From Sphingobacterium sp. SGR-19 (lineage in GTDB: Bacteria; Bacteroidota; Bacteroidia; Sphingobacteriales; Sphingobacteriaceae), in contig NZ_JAAKGS010000002.1 in assembly GCF_011043555.1 (NCBI RefSeq), positions 806,001 to 870,000 of the forward strand: a DNA stretch of 64,000 nucleotides. Reading direction: 5' to 3'. Every line of letters starts with the position of its first letter. The stretch's first letter is position 1. Positions 56,905-64,000 of the stretch are shown here, piece after piece. A program made the translations under genes and the position numbers. The notes beneath the pieces are model-generated. The model was not told where the DNA came from, did no database searches, and saw only the letters and a list, made by a program, of their open reading frames with translations.

Positions 56905-57828
56905 TTAGAATAGAATATCAAGGTACAACTCACTTTTGACCCCCTCAATTCCTGGCGTGAAATCGGTAGGCACATTAGTCCCTTTGAGGATTTTTCCATT
57001 TTGGTTCAGCATGATGAAATTCAACGTCCAGTTTCCTGTCATGGTGTAATTGACTACACCGCGATACAGACCGTCGTCTCGCTGCACCAAATCCTCATTG
57101 TTAGGGGAGGAATGGTTCCCCATAGAAGGCTCGGGCATCCTCGGATCTAATTGTAGCGTATAACCACTTGCCTCGGTGTATGAGAATTGCGACGGATCTG
57201 GATAATCCTTGGCGGAGGCGGCAGATTTATTGAACTTGTAAATTCCGGCTATCAATTCGTTTTCGCCCACCTTCGGCCTTTGTGGCGACACCAGAGCGAT
57301 GACGTACTGCTCATCGTCTCTTCCTGTAAACGTTGTCATGTTCAGGTTTTTGTTGGTTTGCTGCTGAACGGTGATACGTTGTTTCGTCGTGTAGGTTTTA
57401 TGGTTGATCGTAAAACGAATATGAAGTTCCCATACTCCGTCCACTAAACTTTCTGATGTAAATACCGAGTATCCTGAGAAGTATTTACCGTCTGTTCTAT
57501 ACGCCAAATTGTATCTATGTGGACAGGAATGCTTATTCCCATCGGCTTTAGTCATGATAGGGAGCAATGTTACATTTGTTACATTTGCTTCGTTACTGGT
57601 TTGACTATCTGATATCGTCAAACGGATCTCGTTGTATCCTTTATAGAAAGTTCCATTCAGGGCTTCAATCTTGATATCGTAACCTTCGCTATGGATAGCA
57701 ACAGCTTCTTTAAATTCGTTGTACTCAGGTACTTCTACTTCAATTTCTGCTTCGTAATCCGTTTTTTCTTTTGTACAGGACAACACGGCAAAACATGTTG
57801 CGATAAGAAAAAATATTATTTTGTTCAT
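56905..57828 (-). CDS. Lipoprotein with YtkA/FixH-like metal-binding motifs
   Basis: A 307-residue lipoprotein (MNKIIFFLIATCFAVLSC). It seems to hold two related beta-sandwich domains. The first includes ISDSQTSNEANVTNVTLLPI with MTKADGNKHSCPH and GYSVFTSESLVDGVWELHI; the second includes LDPRMPEPSMGNHSSPNNED and VNYTMTGNWTLNFIML. The MP-x-M-H-x-x-P pattern matches the copper-binding motif of YtkA-like and FixH-like domains. It is placed directly before the TonB-dependent receptor gene. It is likely an outer-membrane-anchored copper-binding partner. Confidence 0.8.
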   Translation of the reverse strand: MNKIIFFLIATCFAVLSCTKEKTDYEAEIEVEVPEYNEFKEAVAIHSEGYDIKIEALNGTFYKGYNEIRLTISDSQTSNEANVTNVTLLPIMTKADGNKHSCPHRYNLAYRTDGKYFSGYSVFTSESLVDGVWELHIRFTINHKTYTTKQRITVQQQTNKNLNMTTFTGRDDEQYVIALVSPQRPKVGENELIAGIYKFNKSAASAKDYPDPSQFSYTEASGYTLQLDPRMPEPSMGNHSSPNNEDLVQRDDGLYRGVVNYTMTGNWTLNFIMLNQNGKILKGTNVPTDFTPGIEGVKSELYLDILF

Positions 57829-57971
57829 TGTGATTTATATAGACTTAACCATGCATGCACAGCAATGATCTTTAGAAAGATATGCTGCTCTTGATTTATG
57901 CTAGGAAATAGGCTTTATCCTCATGACAAACAATGCCATATAGAGGACAAGCTAGGTTCCACGGATGGGAA

Positions 57972-58319
57972 TTAGCTAATAGGGGGGTGGAATATGGACG
58001 TATTATAATTAAATATATAATCAATCCGATAAGGTGAAAAATGGTTTGGACTGGCTACTTCTTTCGGCTGGCACATGGTGTACATGGTGTTCTCTCTATG
58101 CACATAGAGAGCGCTGTATTCATACACCACTAAATTCTTCTTTGTTTCCTCTTTTTCTTTTTCCTTTATTTTCTGCATCAGCACACACTGGCCATCACAA
58201 TGAAGCTGAGGTCGGTCTTTGTTTATACATTTTGCCAGATAATCGGGAAGGTGTATCTGATACTCTATAGCCATAATACTGCGATAGAAAGATTGCAGCG
58301 TCAGAGCGATTAGTAGCAT
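57972..58319 (-). CDS. Small membrane-anchored Cys-containing protein of the copper operon
   Basis: A 115-residue protein from ATG 58319 (MLLIALTLQSFYRSIMAIEY); an in-frame TTG at 58382 would add 21 residues with another hydrophobic stretch. The motif block LAKCINKDRPQLHCDGQCVLMQKIKE, with three Cys and one His, is a recurring signature of small Bacteroidetes proteins found next to metal-receptor genes. Downstream is a charged helix and a His/Pro-rich tail. It is the first gene of the operon with the YtkA-like lipoprotein, receptor, MbnP and MbnH. Function is unknown; metal sensing or transfer is a reasonable guess. Confidence 0.7.
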   Translation of the reverse strand: MLLIALTLQSFYRSIMAIEYQIHLPDYLAKCINKDRPQLHCDGQCVLMQKIKEKEKEETKKNLVVYEYSALYVHRENTMYTMCQPKEVASPNHFSPYRIDYIFNYNTSIFHPPIS

Positions 58320-58473
58320 ATATGTACAAAAACGTATCAAACTTGTTGCTAATATTAATTGATTCTCGCCAAATATACACAAAGAATTTCTTTTGGGTAT
58401 ATGATAAACATCACTTTGTGAATTATTTTATATTCGGTGAACTTTTACTGCCGATTATTCCACTTGAAATAAA

Positions 58474-58497
58474 AAAGCTCGATATTCATCGAGCTTT
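58474..58497 (-). terminator. Terminator attached to the tRNA-like remnant
   Basis: A 10-bp perfect stem AAAGCTCGAT/ATCGAGCTTT has a 4-base loop and is followed by a run of T on the minus strand. It lies 3 bases downstream of a tRNA-like 3' end on the minus strand, as is usual for tRNA genes in this group. Confidence 0.85.
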
Positions 58498-58500
58498 CTT

Positions 58501-58522
58501 GTCGGGGTGGCAGGACGAATCC
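58501..58522 (-). other. Remnant of a tRNA 3' end (tRNA-Pro-like)
   Basis: Read on the minus strand, these bases give GGATTCGTCCTGCCACCCCG plus AC. They match the end of a T-arm and an acceptor strand CACCCCG with discriminator A, as in a tRNA-Pro starting CGGGGTG. The matching 5' acceptor, D-arm and anticodon are absent in the 80 bases upstream, and the T-loop is damaged. It is probably a decayed gene copy or an old integration (att) scar beside its original terminator. Confidence 0.6.
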
Positions 58523-58585
58523 ACACCACTTCAAACATCTATAAATCAATAAATTGACTTCTTTTCTTAAGAACTACTCACCGTT

Positions 58586-59260
58586 TTACTCACATACAAT
58601 ATGTGATTCGGTAATGCAAATATAGCCAACATAACCAAAGTGAGCAATACATTTTGATGTTTTTTTTGTAATAAAGAAATAGCTAAAATCAAGATAGATT
58701 ATGTATTGATGCTTACTACATACAGGAAAGTTTATACTATGATTCCAATTATATTGTTTAGATGAATACATCAGCATACGGGTAATAAAACGGGAACAGT
58801 TATTGTTATAGCGGGCTATTGCGCCATAGGGATAACTCCCTTGACGTACACAGTCATCTCCGTAAGCTTTAGCGCGCTGAAAATTGATATTATTAGCTAT
58901 GGAGAAATACAGAATGCCTTTCCCATACATGACAGATTTCAATATTTCAAAATGTTCTATGATTTTTTCTAAGTTGACAATTCTATTATCTTTAAACTTC
59001 GCCTTAATTTTAATGTTCAAACGGGGATCTGAAAATCTGGAGCGTGCGCGTCCATATCCTCGAGGTGTTATGTAACGTCCAAAATCATAGCATAACATAT
59101 CACCCTTCTTTCGATTTACTAGAACAATAGCTGTGTGACCTACTTTAAAATTAAGGTTTTTTACTAAACCAATTTTCTTAAAGAATATCATCCACTTTTC
59201 ATCACCACGAATTGTGGTGTCAGGCCATGAGAGAATAAATGCTAGATCTTCGGTTTTCAT
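58586..59260 (-). CDS. Shortened paralogue of the DUF6695-type protein
   Basis: A 224-residue protein clearly related to the one at 50769-51839 over about 175 residues: SWPDTTIRGDEKWMIFFKKI, KVGHTAIVLV (His42), DFGRYITPRGYGRARS, SDPRLNIKI and NNNCSRFITRML (Cys155). The candidate His and Cys are both kept. After NFPVCSK the similarity stops and the last 45 residues are Ile/Tyr/Phe-rich (QYIIYLDFSYFFITKKT), unlike the paralogue, which continues for about 150 residues. This looks like a truncated or decayed 3' end. It lies alone next to the tRNA remnant. It may still be folded and active; a pseudogene is also possible. Confidence 0.7.
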   Translation of the reverse strand: MKTEDLAFILSWPDTTIRGDEKWMIFFKKIGLVKNLNFKVGHTAIVLVNRKKGDMLCYDFGRYITPRGYGRARSRFSDPRLNIKIKAKFKDNRIVNLEKIIEHFEILKSVMYGKGILYFSIANNINFQRAKAYGDDCVRQGSYPYGAIARYNNNCSRFITRMLMYSSKQYNWNHSINFPVCSKHQYIIYLDFSYFFITKKTSKCIAHFGYVGYICITESHIVCE

Positions 59261-59399
59261 ATTTCCAAAATGATATATTATTTTTATTTATACATTGATA
59301 TCAATGCGAACCGTCCCCCGTTGTTTATGACATTGCATCTCAACATTTTTGCTCTATTCATAATACAATTGTTAATAAACATATTTATATAGTCAGTAT

Positions 59400-62300
59400 T
59401 CAAATATCATTTTCAACCAGAACTATTTTTTTATGTTTGTTTAGACTCATTCGTATCATGATTCGCTCCAAGATGTAATATAGAAGGGGTACAACAATAA
59501 GAGTCAGAAACAAAGAACTGATTAACCCGCCTATTATTACCCAGCCCAACCCATTCTTCCATTCGGCAGCTGCACCAGTAGCTAAGGCGACTGGCAACAT
59601 GCCGATTACCATAGCGAGCGTTGTCATTACAATAGGTCTGAAGCGTTGATGTGTGGCATTTATCAATGCTTCTTGTAATGGAACACCTTGGGATTTAAGA
59701 TGATTTGTATAATCCACCAATAATATCGCATTCTTAGCAACAAGACCGATGAGAACCACAAGACCCAACATTGTAAAGATGTTCAAGGTTTCCATTGTCA
59801 ATGCTAATGCAAGAAGTGCTCCTATTACAGCCAGTGGTAAAGATGCCAGGATTACTAAAGGATACACCAAGCTATCGTATAGCAATACCAAAATAACATA
59901 TACCAACAAGATAGAAACCATAAGCGCAAGTCCCAATGACCCGGAACTCTCATCCTGCATTTCAAGTTCTCCTCCAGGTATTACCTCTATTTGATCGGAT
60001 AGGTGCAGATCTTCGACGACTTTATTTATATCTGCTCCGATATCTCCCAGAGGTCTTCCTGCAATCTGAGAGCTGATCATAACTGAAGGCATTCTATCCC
60101 TGCGTTCTAAAATGGTCGGGCCTTCGGTTTCTTGTATCTGTGCGAACTGTTTCAATTGTATCAATTCTCCTTCGTTATTCAATAGAGAGAGATTTTCAAC
60201 ATGACCAATCTGTCTTCTATCTGATTTATCGAGTCTCATATTGATATCATACTCCACATCACCCCTTAGAAATTTACCATCAGTATTACCATTAAATGCC
60301 AAATTCAGGGTCTGACCGAGGTTTTCGAAGGATACTCCCAAATGTGCCATTTTCTCTCTGTCTGCCACGATGCTAATCTGGGGATCTCCATCTTTTGATG
60401 AAATTTGGGGCCCCATAACCCCATTGATGTTTTTAATTTCCTTCAATATTATATTGGCGGCAACTCGAACAGAATCTACGTCTCTGCCAACTATATAATA
60501 TTGTACGGGGGCTTCATCGATATTCCCCATCATGTCGGTCATACCAAGGCTTACAATCGTTCCGGGCAGTGTACGCTCTAGTTCCAGCTTCAAATATCCT
60601 GCAAGGTCCTTCGCCGATACGGAACGTTCGTTATGGGGTATAAGTTTTACTCGTATTTCTGACAAACGAGCCTGCACTTGCCCGCTTTCCTCAGCCCCTA
60701 CAGTGGTAAAAATATTCTCCACTAATGGGTTGTTTATCACCGTATTTTCAGCTTTTAAAGTAATCTGATTTGTGTGCTGTAAAGTGACGTCACGGGGTAG
60801 CTCCAACTTAATTACAAACTGTCCCTGATCACCCTGGGGGGCAAAATCACTCCCGATAAAACCCATGCCAACCAAGGCGAAACTACCTATAAACATACTG
60901 CCAACAGTTAGAAGGACAATCATTTTGTGTTTGAAAGACCATTTCAATAGGTCTCCGAACCACAACGCTATATCCGAGATGCCCTTTTCGAAAAGTAATT
61001 GAAACCTCCCTAAAACCGAGTCCTTTCGAATATGCTCATATTTACCAAACCGGGAATAAAGCAATGGTACAACTGTCAAGGACACGATTAAACTGATTAG
61101 CACAGAAATGGCGATGGTGAGCGCAAACTGTCGGAATACGTCGGAAATAGTGCCTTCGGTCAGAGATATGGGTACAAACACCACCACGATTACTAATGTA
61201 ATTGAAAGAACCGTAGACCCTATTTCCTTAACTCCATCATATGCTGCCTGGATTACTGTTTTTCCTCTTTCAAGATGTTTATGAATGTTTTCGATTACAA
61301 CGATGGCATCATCGACCAGTATACCAATCACCAATGTCAATGCAAGCAATGACATGATATTCAGGCTAAATCCCAATAGCAACAAGGGAATGAATGTAAT
61401 TATCAGAGAAAAAGGTATCGCAACGGCGGCGAAAATGGAATTTCTGAAACTCTGTAAAAACAGAAATACCGTAGCTGCGACCAAAATTATTGCTAACAAG
61501 AGATCGAATAGTACAGAATTTGCACTCCGAACCGTAAATTCAGCATTATCTACTGCGACAACAAAAGACATCTTCTCTTGATGGTATTTTGCTTCTATAG
61601 ATTCTAATCTAGCAGTCACTGCTTTAGAAATCTCTACCGTGTTGGCATCCGAAGAACGTTGGATCGTAATACCAACTGAAGGAATACCGTTTGTTCTGTT
61701 AATGGTCTTGACTTCCTTATAGGTTTCTGCAACTTCTGCAATATCCCGTACTTTTATTACCGTAGCATCAGGTAACGTTTTCACAACAACATCTCCAATA
61801 TCCCAAGGTCTTTTGAACCTCCCTTCTAAACGGATCTGCAATTGTTTGTTCTCATTGATGAGCTTTCCCACTGGAAAATCCATGTTCGTAACTTGTATTT
61901 TTCGGGTAATATCTCCTATTGATAAACCATAGGACTTTATCTTGTCCTCATCCAAGTTAACTTGCACTTCTTTTTCAAGTCCCCCGATAAGCGACACCCT
62001 TCCGACTCCCGGAATCCTTTCAAGTTGAGGTTTTATTTCACGGTCTACAATATCAAAAAGATCCATTTCTTCAATCGTAGATGTAACACCGATAGTCATT
62101 ATAGGAATGTCAGTAATTTTAAAATCTGTAATGGCGGGATCTTTGGCATCATCCGGCAGATCAGAGCGTATGGCATTGACTTTTCTTTGTGCGTCCTGAA
62201 TAGCTTTATTTAGGTTTGTTGATCCTTTCAAATTGATGGTGACAAGGGAAAAATTTTCCATGGATGTAGCTGAGATATCATCTATACCCTCCAAAGAAGA

Positions 62301-62513
62301 CACAGCTTCTTCTATTTTTTTTGTCACTGCGTTTTCGACTTCCTGTGCGGCAGCTCCAGGATATATGGTGCTGATAGATATGGTACCTGTAGCTATTTCC
62401 GGCATTAATTCCTGATTGATGTTCATTAAGGCATATAAACCAAACAGCAATAGGGTGGCAGAGCAGATAATGATTGCAGAGGGACGTTTGATGGAGAATC
62501 TGGCTATTTTCAT
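59400..62513 (-). CDS. RND efflux pump, inner-membrane transporter (HAE1/AcrB-like)
   Basis: A 1037-residue inner-membrane antiporter. It starts MKIARFSIKRPSAIIICSAT with the first membrane helix, followed by the porter domain (ISTIYPGAAAQEVENAVTKK). The proton-relay Asp pair is at about residues 401-402 in VIGILVDDAIVVIENI. A second half repeats the fold (LVVLIGLVAKNAILLVDYTN), with 12 predicted helices in all. It forms a tripartite pump with the adaptor encoded just upstream (stop at 62515, 1 bp before this start) and the TolC-like protein. Substrate (drug or hydrophobic compound) is not predictable; the metal-type CusA signatures were not seen. Confidence 0.95.
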   Translation of the reverse strand: MKIARFSIKRPSAIIICSATLLLFGLYALMNINQELMPEIATGTISISTIYPGAAAQEVENAVTKKIEEAVSSLEGIDDISATSMENFSLVTINLKGSTNLNKAIQDAQRKVNAIRSDLPDDAKDPAITDFKITDIPIMTIGVTSTIEEMDLFDIVDREIKPQLERIPGVGRVSLIGGLEKEVQVNLDEDKIKSYGLSIGDITRKIQVTNMDFPVGKLINENKQLQIRLEGRFKRPWDIGDVVVKTLPDATVIKVRDIAEVAETYKEVKTINRTNGIPSVGITIQRSSDANTVEISKAVTARLESIEAKYHQEKMSFVVAVDNAEFTVRSANSVLFDLLLAIILVAATVFLFLQSFRNSIFAAVAIPFSLIITFIPLLLLGFSLNIMSLLALTLVIGILVDDAIVVIENIHKHLERGKTVIQAAYDGVKEIGSTVLSITLVIVVVFVPISLTEGTISDVFRQFALTIAISVLISLIVSLTVVPLLYSRFGKYEHIRKDSVLGRFQLLFEKGISDIALWFGDLLKWSFKHKMIVLLTVGSMFIGSFALVGMGFIGSDFAPQGDQGQFVIKLELPRDVTLQHTNQITLKAENTVINNPLVENIFTTVGAEESGQVQARLSEIRVKLIPHNERSVSAKDLAGYLKLELERTLPGTIVSLGMTDMMGNIDEAPVQYYIVGRDVDSVRVAANIILKEIKNINGVMGPQISSKDGDPQISIVADREKMAHLGVSFENLGQTLNLAFNGNTDGKFLRGDVEYDINMRLDKSDRRQIGHVENLSLLNNEGELIQLKQFAQIQETEGPTILERRDRMPSVMISSQIAGRPLGDIGADINKVVEDLHLSDQIEVIPGGELEMQDESSGSLGLALMVSILLVYVILVLLYDSLVYPLVILASLPLAVIGALLALALTMETLNIFTMLGLVVLIGLVAKNAILLVDYTNHLKSQGVPLQEALINATHQRFRPIVMTTLAMVIGMLPVALATGAAAEWKNGLGWVIIGGLISSLFLTLIVVPLLYYILERIMIRMSLNKHKKIVLVENDI

Positions 62514-62514
62514 A

Positions 62515-63581
62515 TTATAATCTATTTAATATGGAAACAGGTATTCCATCCGATAAATTAATTTGTCCGCTATTTATGACCGTATCGTTTAAAGCTAGGC
62601 CTGAAATAACTTCCAGTGTTTCATTATCGTAATATCCTATCCTTATACTTCTTTTGTAGGCTTTACCATCTTTGACAATGAAAACGGACGGGTTTTTCAT
62701 TCCGCCTACGACAGATTTTCGATTTATCGTAATCGTTGGCATTGATGTTTTAGAAGATTCGATAAATGCTATAGCATACATTCCTGGTTTTAGGCGGATA
62801 TCTTTACTTTTCAGCATGATTTCCACAGCGTAGGAATGTAGCTCATTGCTGTGGGGGCAACCCTATACACAACACCCGAAAAGCTCTCGTTGTTTAAAGA
62901 GGGAAGATGTACTTTTACTTGCTCCCCTTTATTGATCTTGAGTATATCTGCTTCGGTAATACTTACCTGTAACTTTAGACCATTTCCAGAAAAAATATGA
63001 GCTATTTCACTTCCTGTTGTTACCCATTGTCCATCTTCAACAAAATCTTTAGAAATAATCCCTGAAGAAGGAGCGACGATAGTCGTATGAGCAATTTGAT
63101 CCTCAAGTTCTGTAATACGTCTTTCTACTTCCCGTAAAGATAGCTGAGCATTTTCGACCTCCTGCTGAGCCACCGCACCTTGCATTTGTAAGGATTCGTA
63201 ACGTTGTACATCGTTAGCTTTTTTCTCGTAGTCTGCCCGGGTACTCACTAAAGCTTTTTTTAGAACCTCATTTTCAATCTGAACGATTATATCACCTTTT
63301 TTAACGCTGTCACCCATTCTTTTGTATTTCCTTGTGATAGTACCCTGTGCTTTTGAGAGTATAAGTATCTCATTATCTGGAATGATACTTCCGTGTAGGG
63401 AAAGGTTATTTTGTAACCTCAGCAACTCGGGCTTTTCAACGATAACCGGGATTGTCATATTGACAACAGTCGACTGTTCTAATTTCTTCTCCATCCCTTC
63501 CTTGTTAGCAGACAATTTCCAGATCATGAGTGCGATAAGGATAATTGATACCGCTACCGGTATGATAATTCTTATTTTCAT
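62515..63581 (-). pseudogene. RND efflux periplasmic adaptor (MFP), frameshifted
   Basis: This adaptor joins the inner pump to the outer-membrane channel. The 5' part (63581 to a TGA at 62811) has an N-terminal membrane helix, the lipoyl half (GSIIPDNEILILSKAQGTIT), a coiled coil (YEKKANDVQRYESLQMQGAV) and the second lipoyl half (TIVAPSSGIISKDFVEDG). It ends abruptly after VVYRVAPTAMSYIPTLWKSC. In the next frame NELHSYAVEIMLKSKDIRLK continues the beta-barrel and membrane-proximal domain to the stop at 62515. The switch fits a single missing base near 62850, where GCAATGAGC would read GCAAATGAG. The rest of the gene is intact, so a recent mutation or a base-call error is likely. Confidence 0.85.
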
Positions 63582-63585
63582 TTCA

Positions 63586-64000
63586 TTAATATTTTGATAA
63601 GGTCTTTAATTTTCCTAATGCCTTCAATAAATCCACTTCCGCTTTCTTATGATTGATAAGTTCTCTGGTGAATGCTATTTTTGTATCCAAAAGAGTTGTC
63701 TCTGTTTCAAAAACATCGATTATGTCAATTAAACCTTCATTATACAGCAGGTTTGTTTTATTGTAATTATCCTCAGCCAGTAGCAGATTCTGTTTTTGAT
63801 CTTCGATGGAAGAAAGAGAAACATTAAGTTGGCTGATTGCATTGAGTTTGTTAGATACAATATTTTGCTGCATTTCCCTCATCTGAAAATCAATGTTTTG
63901 CTTTTGGAAATGATACTGCTGAATCTTGTTACGTTTAGCAAATCCATCAAAAATTGGAATATTTAATCTTAAACCTAAAGCAACAGAGTTATACCACGGG
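63586..64000 (-). CDS. TolC-like outer-membrane efflux protein (C-terminal part, partial)
   Basis: The C-terminal 137 residues of an outer-membrane factor run off the window end. Seen are the barrel-strand segment VALGLRLNIPIFDGFAKRNK (the IPIFDG motif of the family), the long helix NIDFQMREMQQNIVSNKLN, and LLYNEGLIDIIDVFETETTL followed by a short Lys-rich end. It ends 4 bp before the adaptor start, so TolC-like, adaptor and pump genes form one minus-strand operon. Confidence 0.9.
   Translation of the reverse strand, partial: PWYNSVALGLRLNIPIFDGFAKRNKIQQYHFQKQNIDFQMREMQQNIVSNKLNAISQLNVSLSSIEDQKQNLLLAEDNYNKTNLLYNEGLIDIIDVFETETTLLDTKIAFTRELINHKKAEVDLLKALGKLKTLSKY

Noticed and set aside
58034..58270. 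Plus-strand 78-codon frame opposite the small Cys protein
   Set aside because: It overlaps the conserved CINKDRPQLHCDGQC coding region on the other strand and has no start context or motif.
58523..58585. Search for an intact tRNA upstream of the 3' remnant
   Set aside because: No matching 5' acceptor strand, D-arm or anticodon arm is present, so only a remnant is reported.
59400..62513. CusA-type metal efflux linked to the copper operon
   Set aside because: The pump has general HAE1/AcrB-type motifs, its operon is separate, and no Cus-type metal-binding Met cluster was recognised.

Overview
The window comes from a Bacteroidetes (Bacteroidota) chromosome, most likely a member of the Sphingobacteriaceae. 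The signs are three SusC/SusD pairs, many lipoproteins and secreted glycoside hydrolases, split-subunit transketolase, a hutH-I-U-G cluster with the long Bacteroidetes-type urocanase, a DUF1735-type glycan-binding lipoprotein and generally weak Shine-Dalgarno sites. The taxon is inferred from gene content only; no rRNA is present. No CRISPR array, insertion sequence or intact tRNA was seen.

Region 1 (1-3.3 kb): the 3' end of an unidentified gene, a secreted CE6-type acetylxylan esterase, a small secreted protein of unknown function, and a SurA/PpiC-like lipoprotein gene broken by a frameshift.

Region 2 (3.4-38.4 kb) is a large polysaccharide utilisation locus (PUL) for decorated xylan, built as two divergent operons around a 672-bp intergenic region holding a 34-bp near-perfect palindrome. 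The minus-strand operon has the order susC-susD-susC-susD-xusE-like-GH10, the xusABCDE-xyn10C arrangement of Prevotella and Bacteroides xylan clusters. It would bind xylan at the surface, cut it and import the oligosaccharides. The plus-strand operon starts with both transketolase halves. It continues with a double-domain CE1 esterase, GH95, GH43, GH43+CBM6, a SASA-type esterase, another GH43-like enzyme, GH3+PA14 and a third SusC/SusD pair. These enzymes would remove ester, L-fucose/L-galactose and arabinose decorations and release xylose, while transketolase feeds pentoses into central metabolism. A LacI-family regulator lies convergently at the downstream end. No hybrid two-component regulator or alpha-glucuronidase is visible.

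Region 3 (39.6-50.7 kb) is mostly housekeeping: a basic mini-lipoprotein, a DUF1080 lipoprotein, the histidine degradation operon hutHIUG, an MRJP/yellow-like protein, a free-standing Smr domain, an M28 peptidase, a group III truncated haemoglobin and panD.

Region 4 (50.8-59.3 kb): a PLP-dependent cysteine-synthase-like enzyme is followed by a DUF6695-type protein, and a shortened paralogue of the latter lies 7 kb away. Between them is a probable copper operon: a small CxxxC-type protein, a lipoprotein with YtkA/FixH-like Met/His motifs, a TonB-dependent receptor, an MbnP-like lipoprotein and a MbnH/MauG-type dihaem peroxidase. A tRNA-Pro-like 3' remnant with its terminator lies beside it.

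Region 5 (59.4-64 kb) is an RND efflux system (inner-membrane pump, adaptor, start of a TolC-like protein). The adaptor gene carries a single-base frameshift.
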